Source of the DNA: Candidatus Obscuribacter sp.
GTDB taxonomy: Bacteria > Cyanobacteriota > Vampirovibrionia > Obscuribacterales > Obscuribacteraceae
DNA: 64,000 bases
Direction: 5' to 3'
Assembly: GCA_016712465.1 (NCBI GenBank)
Contig: JADJQZ010000001.1
Location: 2,108,001-2,172,000, forward strand
Made by a program: the position numbers and the translations under genes. The notes under the pieces are model-generated. The model was given only the letters and a program-made list of their open reading frames with translations, was not told where the DNA came from and searched no databases. Within the stretch, counting starts at the first letter, position 1. Every line of letters begins with the position of its first letter. Below, piece by piece: positions 1 through 8,364 of the stretch.

Positions 1-1
1 T

Positions 2-259
2 AAGATGGCTGCCAAAGAAACCAAGAAGGAAGGAAAACAGGGCGCTGACTCCTCTTGCGGTGAAGGAAGTTGTGGTACCGATAAAAAGGGAGCGGCAGCG
101 GCCAAGGCCAAAGCCAAGGTAAAAGCGAAAGCAGCTGCCAAAGTGAAGGAAGTGAAGAAGGCTGCCAAGCAGGGCGCTGATTCCTCTTGTGGAGAAGGTA
201 GCTGTGGTACCGATAAGAAAGGAGCCAAGGCCGCCGAAGAAAAACACAAGGCCAAGTAA
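2..259 (+). CDS. Partial Cys-repeat bufferin/HvfA-like RiPP precursor
   Basis: The reading frame is open to the left edge, so the true N-terminus, probably with a signal peptide, lies outside the window; the ATG at 5 need not be the start. The visible part is Lys/Ala-rich and holds two copies of a block containing SSCGEGSCG followed by TDKKGA, giving four cysteines. The GEGSCG core resembles the EGKCG motifs of BufA2/HvfA precursors, whose cysteines are modified by DUF692 enzymes. It sits upstream of another Cys-repeat precursor and of a DUF692/DUF2063 pair on the same strand. Seen: the repeats and the order of genes. Inferred: that it is a substrate of the downstream enzyme. Confidence 0.7.
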   Translation, partial: KMAAKETKKEGKQGADSSCGEGSCGTDKKGAAAAKAKAKVKAKAAAKVKEVKKAAKQGADSSCGEGSCGTDKKGAKAAEEKHKAK

Positions 260-474
260 GGTCGGGCTGGCGGATTTTGTTAAGTTATTTTTCGGCGCAC
301 GGGCGCACAGGCTGCATGCCTTCAGATTTAACACAGCCGTAACCAGCAATTTGGTTTTTTTTAATCAACCTGGCCTAGCATGATGGCCATAGCGCCTGAT
401 CCACTTCATTCATATTTGAGGTTATCGGCGTATATGTTAGTGAATATGATTTGTTACCGTTTCCGGAGGTCGAA

Positions 475-834
475 ATGCAGAAGACTCAACTAGCAGCAGC
501 TCTTATAGCCGTTCTTGGTCTTTCTTTTAATGGTATGGCCCGTGCCGAAGGCTCCGATGCCGAAGGCAAGAGCGAAGTGAAAACCGAAAAGAAAGCTGCC
601 AAAGAGTGCAAAAAAGAATGCAAGAAAGGCAAAGAAGCCTCTTGCAAAGGTAAAGAAGGCTCTTGCAAAACCAAGAAGAGCAAAGAAAAAGGCAAAGAAG
701 GTTCTTGCAAGGGCAAAGAAGGCTCTTGCAAGGCTGCCAGTGATGAGAAAGGCAAAGAAGGATCCTGCAAAGGTAAAGAAGGATCCTGCAAAGGCAAAGA
801 AGGCTCCTGCAAGGGCAAAGAAGAAGCCAAGTAA
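475..834 (+). CDS. Secreted Cys-repeat bufferin-like RiPP precursor
   Basis: A 119-residue protein starting at ATG 475, chosen because GGAGG at 465-469 sits just upstream; the TTG at 451 would swallow this site. Residues 1-24 form a Sec signal peptide ending at ARA. The mature part is almost only Lys, Glu, Gly, Ser and Cys: two leading cysteines in ECKKECKK, one KEASCK and six KEGSCK units, several joined by GKEGSCKGKEGSCK spacing, for nine cysteines. Known BufA2/HvfA precursors carry repeated EGKCG motifs that DUF692/DUF2063 enzymes convert to Cys-derived heterocycles able to bind copper. Here EGSC replaces EGKC. The enzyme gene starts 32 bases downstream. Confidence 0.8.
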   Translation: MQKTQLAAALIAVLGLSFNGMARAEGSDAEGKSEVKTEKKAAKECKKECKKGKEASCKGKEGSCKTKKSKEKGKEGSCKGKEGSCKAASDEKGKEGSCKGKEGSCKGKEGSCKGKEEAK

Positions 835-866
835 GCAGTCGGAGATACGGCGGTCGGGAGGAGTTT

Positions 867-1736
867 GTGAGCGATTTTCTCTCCATCAAAAGAGAGCTGC
901 CTGAGCTGGGCATAGGCCTTGGTCTCAGACGGGAGTTGGCGGAGCAGACACTGGCCTCGACCGCCAGTATCGACTGGTTGGAAATAGTCCCGGAAAACTA
1001 TATGGGCCTTGGTGGGCGGGCCCGGGCCAGGCTGGAAGCGGCCCGCAGCGATTTCCCCATTGTTACCCATGGCGTCAATCTTTCCATCGGTAGCACTGAT
1101 GCCCTCAGCGAAGATTACCTGAGGGATCTAAAAGAACTTTTGAATTATGTCGATGCCCCCTGGTGGAGTGACCACTTCTGTTTCACTTCCCAGGGCGGTG
1201 CTTACATGCATGATCTTTTGCCGGTGCCTCTCAATATGGAAGGCGCCCGCCATATGGCCAGGCGGGCCAGGCAGGCTCAGACCTTTGTGGGTCGGCCCAT
1301 GCTTCTGGAGAACATCTCTTACTATATGCAGATGCCCGGCTCCGATCTAGAGGAGGCCGACTTCCTCTCTGAGGTCTTAGAGCGAGCCGATATCGGACTT
1401 TTGCTTGACGTAAATAACGTCTACGTCAATGCCATCAATCACAACTTCGATCCCTATCGTTATTTAGATAAGCTGCCCCTGGAGCGCACTGTGCAGATTC
1501 ACATTGCCGGTCACTCCCATGGTCCGGAGATGATCATCGATACCCATGGAGCACCTGTTATCGAGCCGGTATTTGAGCTTCTCGAATATGTGCTGCGCCG
1601 CACATCTGTGAAAGCCATAATGCTGGAGCGAGATCAAAATTACCCCGAATTCTCGGAGATTATTGCCGAGCTGGATCAAATTAGGACCATTGCCGGGGCC
1701 TCCAACCCCCTGGCCCTGCGAGGCAAGAGTGCCTGA
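867..1736 (+). CDS. bufB: DUF692 multinuclear non-haem iron oxidase (MNIO), BufB/HvfB-like
   Basis: A 289-residue protein starting at GTG 867, preceded by GGGAGGAG at 856-863. It has the TIM-barrel motifs of DUF692/MNIO enzymes such as MbnB and HvfB. Likely metal ligands and active-site residues visible are H68 (THG), H103 (SDHF), E148 (LLENIS), D181 and N184 (LLDVNNVY), H212 and H216 (HIAGHSHG), D225 and H227 (DTHG) and E254 (MLERD). The length is normal for the family. It lies directly after the Cys-repeat precursor and overlaps the DUF2063 partner by 8 bases. The known role is oxidative modification of precursor cysteines using a mixed-valence iron site; that it acts on the two EGSC proteins is inferred from position. 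Confidence 0.92.
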   Translation: MSDFLSIKRELPELGIGLGLRRELAEQTLASTASIDWLEIVPENYMGLGGRARARLEAARSDFPIVTHGVNLSIGSTDALSEDYLRDLKELLNYVDAPWWSDHFCFTSQGGAYMHDLLPVPLNMEGARHMARRARQAQTFVGRPMLLENISYYMQMPGSDLEEADFLSEVLERADIGLLLDVNNVYVNAINHNFDPYRYLDKLPLERTVQIHIAGHSHGPEMIIDTHGAPVIEPVFELLEYVLRRTSVKAIMLERDQNYPEFSEIIAELDQIRTIAGASNPLALRGKSA

Positions 1737-2529
1737 TCTAAAGTCCATCCAGGATACTTACCTTCAGCTCTGGACCAGGCGCGAGCCCGGAGAGGCTGTT
1801 TACTCGTCTGCAGCCGCCGCAGGCGAGTTGGATGAACGGGGCATCAGGCTTTACGCTTCCCTGATTGAAATAGGTCGCCTTGACTTGATGCGATCGATTT
1901 ATCCATGTATCGAGGCTCTTCTGGGCAAGAAGTTTAAGGATCTGGTGCTTTCCTATTATGAGTGCATGCCGGCCGACCACTATAACTTGAATAAGTCGGC
2001 GCGGCGCTTCAGCCGCTATCTGCAGGAACACGAACCCAAGCTTCTGGAGCGCCATCCGTTTATTGTTGAGCTTGCCGACTTTGAATGGATTGAGCTGGAA
2101 GTCATGGAAGCGGCCGTGGAGTCAAAAACTACCCAGGTTGGCGAGCGAGAACTGGATGATGCCCTGGCTTTCGCCTCGGCCAGGCCGGTGCTGGCTGATG
2201 TAGTCTATTTGCGCCGTTATAAATATCCGGTCATGTCTATTTCCAAAAGCCTGCTTGATGGTGAGAAACTGCCCCGCCGCGTCAAGAAAGAAGAGACCTT
2301 CATTGCTATCTATCGCGACATGCAAAACCATGAATGTCGCTTCCTGGAGTTGGGTGAACTGAGTTTTGATGTCCTGACCAAACTGCTAGAGAACCCTGAG
2401 ACCAATTACGGAGAACTGATCAAATATGCCGTCAATCAGTGTTCCGACAGTGCGGAGGAGACTGTACAGGAGTTTCTCAATTTGATTAACGAACTGAAAG
2501 AAGCTGAACTTATCATTGGTGATGTTTAG
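1729..2529 (+). CDS. bufC: DUF2063 partner protein of the MNIO enzyme, BufC/HvfC-like
   Basis: A 266-residue protein. GTG 1729 is the preferred start: it has a GCGAGG site at 1718-1723 and gives an N-terminus (VPDLKSIQ, becoming M) typical of DUF2063, whereas the upstream ATG 1663 lies inside the bufB coding region. The N-terminal part (about 1-95) is the helical DUF2063 region (YLQLW, RIRLYASLI, YPCIEALLG); the rest, with SRYLQEHEP and ADFEWIELEV, matches BufC/HvfC proteins, which bind the precursor leader and deliver it to the DUF692 enzyme. The 8-base overlap with bufB suggests translational coupling and a stable complex. Confidence 0.87.
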   Translation: MPDLKSIQDTYLQLWTRREPGEAVYSSAAAAGELDERGIRLYASLIEIGRLDLMRSIYPCIEALLGKKFKDLVLSYYECMPADHYNLNKSARRFSRYLQEHEPKLLERHPFIVELADFEWIELEVMEAAVESKTTQVGERELDDALAFASARPVLADVVYLRRYKYPVMSISKSLLDGEKLPRRVKKEETFIAIYRDMQNHECRFLELGELSFDVLTKLLENPETNYGELIKYAVNQCSDSAEETVQEFLNLINELKEAELIIGDV

Positions 2530-2570
2530 CAGGCGATTTTTAAATGGGTTTGTCTTGCGGGAGGTTTTAA

Positions 2571-3260
2571 ATGTTGGGTACTTTGAAAACAGCTGTAGTT
2601 GCGGGTCTTCTCTTGAGCGCCATGGGCGGTGCGGCAAGGGCGGCTACTATAGACTTTGTTGTGGATGATCCTAAGAAAAGGGACATGGTCAGTTTTACAT
2701 CCGATGCGCCGGTGGAGCTAATTGTCGGCAATACCAACAAGGTAACCGGCAAAATAAGCATTGATGATTCCCTCGATTTTTCCAAACAACCCTTCAGTGC
2801 TTCCTTCGACGTAGACCTGGCTTCTATCGATACGGGCATTCCTCTGCGCAACGAACATATGCGGGACAACTTTCTTGAGACCAAGAAGTATCCTAAAGCC
2901 AATTTCACCGTCAAGAGTGTCAGTGCTCCCTTGACCCAGTTGAAGGCCGGGAAAAAGATCACCGTGCAGGCGGTGGGCACCTTCAGTATTCACGGTAAGA
3001 GTGTTGTGAAGACCGTTCCAGTAGACGTCACTTATCTGGCGCCTTGCAGTCAGCCCGGGGTCAAATTCCCTGACTGCGGCATGATTCAGATTAGAGCGGA
3101 ATTGCCTGTGGCTTTTAAAGATCACGACATCAAACGGCCTGAGATAGTCTTCCAGAAACTGGCCGATACGGTATTTGTGAAAATCTCCGCTACGGCAAGA
3201 CAGGTTAAGGAACAAGAAAAGGGCAGCCCTAAAGCGAAGAAAGAGAAAGGGGCAAAATAG
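2571..3260 (+). CDS. Secreted YceI-family protein
   Basis: A 229-residue protein starting at ATG 2571 with GGGAGG at 2559-2564. Residues 1-24 are a signal peptide ending at ARA. The remainder is a YceI-like lipocalin fold: FTSDAPVELIVGNTNKVTG, then FSASFDVDLASIDTGIPLRN and the hallmark NEHMRDNFLETKKYP, then HGKSVVKTVPVDV. YceI proteins bind isoprenoid-like lipids in the periplasm. The C-terminus adds a Lys/Glu-rich tail (about residues 212-229). It lies 41 bases after bufC on the same strand, so it may be the last gene of the bufferin operon, but YceI genes are also common elsewhere. Confidence 0.88.
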   Translation: MLGTLKTAVVAGLLLSAMGGAARAATIDFVVDDPKKRDMVSFTSDAPVELIVGNTNKVTGKISIDDSLDFSKQPFSASFDVDLASIDTGIPLRNEHMRDNFLETKKYPKANFTVKSVSAPLTQLKAGKKITVQAVGTFSIHGKSVVKTVPVDVTYLAPCSQPGVKFPDCGMIQIRAELPVAFKDHDIKRPEIVFQKLADTVFVKISATARQVKEQEKGSPKAKKEKGAK

Positions 3261-3269
3261 TCCCTTTCC

Positions 3270-4106
3270 TCAGTTCAAAGCGAGAAATGCTTCTTCCACA
3301 AGTGCCGGTATGTCCATATCGGCACTTGTGCTTCCTTCCCCTTTTAGCAAGTGCAGCAAATACTCTATATTGCCCGATGGTCCCTTGATGGGAGAATAGG
3401 TGAGTCCGGCCACGGTCAGGTGGAGTGCTTGCAACTGGCTCAGGCAGGACTTAAGCAATTCGATGTGCGTTTGTTTGTCTCTGACGACGCCGCCTTTAGC
3501 AACTTTGCCTCGCCCGGCTTCAAACTGAGGCTTGATCAAAATAAGCAGTTGTCCCTCACCCTCTTTCATGAGATTGATTGTGTTGGGAATGGTTTTGGTA
3601 ACGGATATGAAGGAAACGTCCATGACCGCTAGAGTCGGTTCGCCTGTGGCTTTGAGGTTGAGACTCTCGGGCTTTAGATAACGAATGTTACAGCGCTCCA
3701 CCACCTTCACCCGCTCGTCGGTTCTCAGGCTCCAGTCTATTTGACCATAGCCCACATCAACGGCGTAGACAAAGGCTGCTCCGTGCTTCAGCAGGCAGTC
3801 GGTAAAGCCGCCGGTGGATGCACCCACGTCGATGGCGATCAAACCATTCACGTCGACTTGAAACCAATCCAGGGCTTTAGCCAACTTCAGACCGCCACGG
3901 CTTACATAGGGCGGTTTCTGAAATTTTTCCAGCACTTCGATTATGGCGCTGTCCTTTACGGCTGCGCCTGGTTTTGTCACTTTCTCACCGTTCACGAGAA
4001 TGCCACCATCCATGATGGCGGTGCGGGCTACTTCTCTCGAGGTAAACAGTCCTTTTTCAATTAGAATCTGGTCCAGTCTGGAGGAGCTTGCTTTTTTCTG
4101 TGACAT
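3270..4106 (-). CDS. tlyA: TlyA-family rRNA 2'-O-methyltransferase (S4 + FtsJ)
   Basis: A 278-residue protein with an S4 RNA-binding domain (about 9-65: LDQILIEKGLFTSREVARTAI, LVNGEKVTKPG) and an FtsJ-type Rossmann methyltransferase domain. The SAM motif AIDVGASTGGFTDCLL is at about 91-106, followed by YAVDVGYGQIDW and VMDVSFIS. TlyA enzymes 2'-O-methylate cytidines of 16S and/or 23S rRNA; older annotations call them haemolysins. It is convergent with the YceI gene, with only 9 bases between the stops, so the two are not co-transcribed. The length is normal for the family. Confidence 0.94.
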   Translation of the reverse strand: MSQKKASSSRLDQILIEKGLFTSREVARTAIMDGGILVNGEKVTKPGAAVKDSAIIEVLEKFQKPPYVSRGGLKLAKALDWFQVDVNGLIAIDVGASTGGFTDCLLKHGAAFVYAVDVGYGQIDWSLRTDERVKVVERCNIRYLKPESLNLKATGEPTLAVMDVSFISVTKTIPNTINLMKEGEGQLLILIKPQFEAGRGKVAKGGVVRDKQTHIELLKSCLSQLQALHLTVAGLTYSPIKGPSGNIEYLLHLLKGEGSTSADMDIPALVEEAFLALN

Positions 4107-4184
4107 CTTGGTTACTCTTTGGCATCTTTCTTGGGTTAGAATAGCAAGAGTCGGTTATAAATAATTGCAGAACCGGGGGTTTGT

Positions 4185-4267
4185 GGAGCAGACCTGGCTG
4201 GATGAAGACACCGCCTTGAAAGCGGCTGCCCTGAAAGGGGTTGGGGGTTCGAGTCCCTCCTGCTCCG
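4185..4267 (+). tRNA. tRNA-Ser (anticodon UGA)
   Basis: A cloverleaf can be drawn by hand. Acceptor stem GGAGCAG (4185-4191) pairs with CTGCTCC (4260-4266), with discriminator G at 4267. The anticodon loop CTTGAAA is at 4215-4221 with anticodon TGA at 4217-4219. A long variable arm (CCCCTGAAAGGGG-like) follows, as expected for a class II serine tRNA, and then the T arm with GGTTCGAGTCC. CCA is not encoded. It lies alone between tlyA and the SpoIID-like gene. Confidence 0.95.
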
Positions 4268-4308
4268 AATTTTAAAACTATGCCAAGTCAACAGTATTGC
4301 CATTTACC

Positions 4309-5610
4309 ATGTTGATCTGGGTAGGTCTGACCAATAATGAGCTGACCGGTTTAAATCACACCGGCGTGCTGCATATTGCCCCGACCAGGGGGCAATTGAG
4401 GGCTTTTCAAGGAGATTCTCTTCTTTTTACTGCCGATTCCGTTAAAGTTTCGCCCGGTCTCGTGCTTGTGGCGGCCGGTAAGCGCTACCAGGCGTCCGCA
4501 CCGGTTGTCTTCAAGAGTGACTGCGGGCGCTTTCAGATCTCTTCTCTCCGGCGGGCCGGCATCGCTCAGCCTGTCTACGAGGGCAATTTGCGAGTACATA
4601 GTGCTTCCAGGGGGTTACGCCTTTCCCTTGAACTGTCGCTGGATAGTTATATGCAGGGGGTATTGGCGGCGGAAATGCCGGCCAGTTATCACGCCGAGGC
4701 CCTCAAGGGACAGGCCCTTTGTGCCCGAACTTATGCCCTGAGACCGCGCCTGCCTCACGATCAGGATCTGGTCAATGTCTGTGATTCATATTTATGTTGC
4801 CAGTACTTTGCCGGTCACGGTGCAAACCTTGATCCTCGCATCAAAGCTGCCATTGAAAGCACCGCCGGTCAGGTGCTTGTCTATGATGAGAAGCCGATTC
4901 TGGCTCTTTTCAGCAGCAACGCCGGCGGGCACACCGAAAACTATGAAAACTGCTTCTCCGATCCGGTGACAGGAGCCTTTCCGCCGTCGCCTCTACCTTA
5001 TTTGAAGGGCGTCCCGGAAGGAAACTATCCTGGACTCAAGGCTCCTGTCGGCAGTGAACAATTTCTCGCCTATCTCTATTCGAATAGCGGCTTGGGTACT
5101 AAGTTGTGCGCCGATAACTGGAGCCCTAAGTTTCACTTCCATCACCGCATCACCGCTGATTCTCTGGAAGCGCATTTGCATCACAATATCGAGAAGCTTA
5201 TGGACGACAGGGAGTCTGCACCATATGTAATACCGCCTGCCGGGAGCGGACGGGGGCGCTTCGGACACATTAAGCGCTTTCAGGTTTTGAAGCGTGGCGT
5301 TTCCGGCGTGGCCATTGAACTGGCCATTGAGACCAATCTGGGTCAGTGGCGGGTGCAGAAGGAACTCTTGATTCGCAAAGTTTTTGCAAATCCGGATGCC
5401 GGTATCAAACGTCTGAACAGTGCACGTATTTTCTTTCAGCAGAAGTACGACAAGCTGGGTTTGCTCGCCGGTCTCGACGTCTCCGGTCTGGGCTTCGGTC
5501 ACGGCGTAGGCTTTCAGCAGCAGGGCGCCCAGGGGCTGGCCCTTGCCGGCATGAACTACAAGCAAATTCTCAGCCACTATTTCCTTGGCGCTCGCATTGC
5601 CCAGTACTGA
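4309..5610 (+). CDS. SpoIID/LytB-domain protein
   Basis: About 433 residues from ATG 4309; an in-frame TTG at 4297 would add four residues, and neither has a clear ribosome site. The SpoIID core is obvious: LSLDSYMQGVLAAEMPASYHAEALKGQA, RTYAL, then IESTAGQVLVYDEKPILALFSSNAGGHTENYENCF and, near the C-terminus, GLGFGHGVGFQQQGAQGLA. SpoIID proteins are lytic transglycosylases that cleave denuded glycan; outside sporulating species SpoIID/LytB-domain proteins are thought to act in cell-wall remodelling. No clear signal peptide is visible, which is odd for a wall enzyme and may mean the start is still wrong. Confidence 0.87.
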   Translation: MLIWVGLTNNELTGLNHTGVLHIAPTRGQLRAFQGDSLLFTADSVKVSPGLVLVAAGKRYQASAPVVFKSDCGRFQISSLRRAGIAQPVYEGNLRVHSASRGLRLSLELSLDSYMQGVLAAEMPASYHAEALKGQALCARTYALRPRLPHDQDLVNVCDSYLCCQYFAGHGANLDPRIKAAIESTAGQVLVYDEKPILALFSSNAGGHTENYENCFSDPVTGAFPPSPLPYLKGVPEGNYPGLKAPVGSEQFLAYLYSNSGLGTKLCADNWSPKFHFHHRITADSLEAHLHHNIEKLMDDRESAPYVIPPAGSGRGRFGHIKRFQVLKRGVSGVAIELAIETNLGQWRVQKELLIRKVFANPDAGIKRLNSARIFFQQKYDKLGLLAGLDVSGLGFGHGVGFQQQGAQGLALAGMNYKQILSHYFLGARIAQY

Positions 5611-5617
5611 GCAATTC

Positions 5618-8260
5618 TTAGAGGGTTGTGGAAGTTGTGGCTCTTTCTACTTTGATCTTATTGCCGCTCAGTTTGACGAGAAACTTCAATTGCGGTTCTT
5701 TGATCTTGGGCATCAATTTGAAGGGCGCCGACTTGGTGACGGCGGTCTGGAGAGCGCTACTCAACTTCTCCTGGTCTTCATCACTGTCTTGATCCAGCTT
5801 CTCGAGGGACTTCACATTCCCTTCTTGATCGATGCCGACCTTCAATTTGGTTCTGATTTTACGCCGTTCCGACTTATCCTTGGTCATTTCCTCCTGGGCC
5901 CATTCCGGCAAGGTGAGATTTGACTGAATAGTGGTCTTAGCTGAGGTGAGGAACTTGGTGATGTCTTCGTCGCTGGCCAGATCTTGCTGTTCATCGGCAG
6001 TATCTTCATCATCCGTAGGCTCCGGCAGTTTGCCGTCGCGCTTGGCCTGGTTGGCTCTCTGGGTGCGTTCCTCGGCCATCTGATCGATGACATTGATAGC
6101 AATGGTGGGGTCGTAGGAAACGCCGCGACCTTCCTTGGTGAGAGGTTGGCCGGTGACCAGGATGCTGGTGCCTTCCTTCAAACCGGGAAAAGCCGCCAGG
6201 AGAATCTTCATGGCGTTACCCTTGCCGTCGTTACCGTTCAAGATCATCCAGTTGAGGGTGTCCTCACCCAGAACCTGCTTGCCCGTTTCGCTGGGGGCCC
6301 CTTCGTGGAAGTAGAAGTCGTCTACGAAGGGAGGCTTTTTCTCAAAGGCCTTGAGGTTGGCATAAGCCGACATGTCGTTTTGCACCACGAAAATGATTTT
6401 CTGGTTGGTGCGCTCGGAATAGACGCCGAAGGAGGGATTGGGTTTGGTGATTTCGGTGGTGTCCTCGTACCAGTAATCTCCCACCGGCTGTACCTTGAAG
6501 CCGGCTTCTTCCACTGCCAGTTTTTTTGCGGCTTCATTATTGTCGTGGGTCTTGTACTGACCGGGCAACTGCACGTTATCCGAAGGCGGAGGCGGCGCTG
6601 CCGGTTTGAACATACTCATTACGGTGATGAGGGTGAGCGGCAAGAGAATAGCAGCCGCGATGGCAGCCTGTTTGTTTGTCAGACCGGCTTTCTTCTGCAG
6701 CTTCTTAACGGCTTTGCCGGCTTTGTCTTTGACGGTTTTGGCTTCCGGTTCTTCCGGCGGTGCCTCTAAAATGTGACCGCAGTTGCCGCAGGGTCCATAG
6801 GCGTGATTGGGCGAGAAGCATACGGGACAAACGATGCGGTCTTCTTCCGCCACGGCTTCCTGTGCTTCCGTGTCCAGTCGACTCTTGAGCGAAGAAACCG
6901 AACCTTCCTCGGAATCCGCACCCAGTTTGCCGCGCTTGCTGCTTACGTCCAGGAGCGCTCCCATCCACATGAACTGCGAACACTTCATGGGTGGTGCCGT
7001 GACGCCGCCTCTCAGCGCCTGGGGACCGTTGTGGAGACCTATCAGTTTGTAGTCTTTGCATATGAGGGCACCTGAGACTTCAGGCGGCACCGGTATGGTG
7101 TGCAACATGTTCTTAGGTTGCACAGCCGAGGCGGAGCCGAAGTAGTTGCCCTGCACCCAGCAAGGTTTGCCTGAGAGCGGGTCAAGGTAAAAGGCTTGCA
7201 GGTTGTCCCAGTTGTGTACTTCAAAGTCGGTATGGGAAATAAGGGGCGGTCCGACCGTGCCGTTTCCGTGGAAAGGTGAATGGCGGTTGATTTGTGAGGC
7301 GACGCCGCGGTTGACCAGTTCGCGCACCGCCACCATGCAAGTGTAGGAGTCGGCGCCGGAACGTTGCGACAATTTATCAAGGGTCAAATAGCCGTCCAGG
7401 GCATCCCAGAGATTCTGCACCATCCAGCGAATTTCTTCCGAAGATGAGGATGGATCATAAGTTTGCACGACCCGCTGGTAACGTCCGGTGTGGCCGCCCA
7501 GTTGAGAATAAAGCTGATCCAGTTCATTGGCTCGGCGCATGGCTTCCCAGATGAAGCGATCGGCGGGAGCGTTGACCGGTGTCATATCGGGCCAGGGAAA
7601 ATCGCCCTGTGGTTCAAAGGCGAAACCAGCTGCCGGCTGCCTGATAGCCAGTTCGAAGAAAGCGTAGGCCGGGGGCATGGAAAACTGGGAGGAATAAACC
7701 AGTGGAATGCTGTTTTGACCAATCTGCATACGGGCGATTGGAATATTGTGGATATCGAATAGGGTCATTAGCCCTTGCTTGCCCTGGGCCAGTAAGTTAT
7801 TGAGTACCTGCAAGTACTCGTGCCCTTTCACCGGACCTGACATTTCTACGCCCCGGTTGTTGAAAGGCAAGGACATGGCACGGACGATTTCACCCACCCT
7901 CTCGGGCATGAGTTCCACCGGCTCGGGGTCGACAATGAGCATGGCCATGTCGTTGGGTAGAATCGGCAGCGTTTCGCCCGGGCGGCCGTTTTGTGAAAGA
8001 TAGTCGTTGCGAGCCAGCGGTTTATCAAAGTCAGGATGGATATTGACCGACTTGACGCCCATTCTGATATCCGGATGGACAAAGTGTAGTTCCAGTGCCC
8101 AGGGGGCTTCCGTGTAGTGGAAGACCTTTCCGGAACAGCAGACGAATCTGCTCTTGGATACCAGAAAGCCTTGCCCCAGTAGGGCAGGTGGGTTTACGCT
8201 ACGGTCGAAGACGAAGCCAATAGCATTGGCCATGTCCTGTTCCAGAAGTTGAAAACTCAT
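5618..8260 (-). CDS. Multidomain membrane protein: trypsin-like remnant, DUF4388-like, zinc ribbon, TM, TonB_C-like
   Basis: An 880-residue protein of unknown role. Residues 1-115 resemble a trypsin-like fold (GQGFLVSKSRFVCCSGKVFH, later NDMAMLIVDP), but the TAAHC-type catalytic His is missing. Residues about 145-215 look like the DUF4388/PatA N-terminal domain. A Pro-free region with winged-helix-like character (about 270-325) follows. A zinc ribbon occupies C478-C494 (CPVC, CGNC), then a Lys-rich linker and one transmembrane helix at about 530-551. The C-terminus (about 790-880; LKVGIDQEGNVKSL, SAPFKLMP) has the pattern of TonB/TolA C-terminal domains. The domain reading is by eye; the whole-protein function is unrecognised. 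Confidence 0.75.
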   Translation of the reverse strand: MSFQLLEQDMANAIGFVFDRSVNPPALLGQGFLVSKSRFVCCSGKVFHYTEAPWALELHFVHPDIRMGVKSVNIHPDFDKPLARNDYLSQNGRPGETLPILPNDMAMLIVDPEPVELMPERVGEIVRAMSLPFNNRGVEMSGPVKGHEYLQVLNNLLAQGKQGLMTLFDIHNIPIARMQIGQNSIPLVYSSQFSMPPAYAFFELAIRQPAAGFAFEPQGDFPWPDMTPVNAPADRFIWEAMRRANELDQLYSQLGGHTGRYQRVVQTYDPSSSSEEIRWMVQNLWDALDGYLTLDKLSQRSGADSYTCMVAVRELVNRGVASQINRHSPFHGNGTVGPPLISHTDFEVHNWDNLQAFYLDPLSGKPCWVQGNYFGSASAVQPKNMLHTIPVPPEVSGALICKDYKLIGLHNGPQALRGGVTAPPMKCSQFMWMGALLDVSSKRGKLGADSEEGSVSSLKSRLDTEAQEAVAEEDRIVCPVCFSPNHAYGPCGNCGHILEAPPEEPEAKTVKDKAGKAVKKLQKKAGLTNKQAAIAAAILLPLTLITVMSMFKPAAPPPPSDNVQLPGQYKTHDNNEAAKKLAVEEAGFKVQPVGDYWYEDTTEITKPNPSFGVYSERTNQKIIFVVQNDMSAYANLKAFEKKPPFVDDFYFHEGAPSETGKQVLGEDTLNWMILNGNDGKGNAMKILLAAFPGLKEGTSILVTGQPLTKEGRGVSYDPTIAINVIDQMAEERTQRANQAKRDGKLPEPTDDEDTADEQQDLASDEDITKFLTSAKTTIQSNLTLPEWAQEEMTKDKSERRKIRTKLKVGIDQEGNVKSLEKLDQDSDEDQEKLSSALQTAVTKSAPFKLMPKIKEPQLKFLVKLSGNKIKVERATTSTTL

Positions 8261-8364
8261 CTAACTATGCCTTTTGAAAACACTCTCTTGTCGGTTATAC
8301 CACAAGTCAAAAACAACATTTAACTAGGATTTTGACGGGACTTAAGTGGCTTCAATATCAGTCA

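Noticed and set aside
486..1070. Minus-strand frame of 194 codons over the Cys-repeat precursor
   Set aside because: It is the antisense of the KEGSCK repeats and the start of bufB; the plus-strand genes have ribosome sites, a signal peptide and family matches.
1663..1728. Longer bufC starting at ATG 1663
   Set aside because: Would overlap bufB by 74 bases and add a Pro-rich N-terminus unlike DUF2063; GTG 1729 has a better site.
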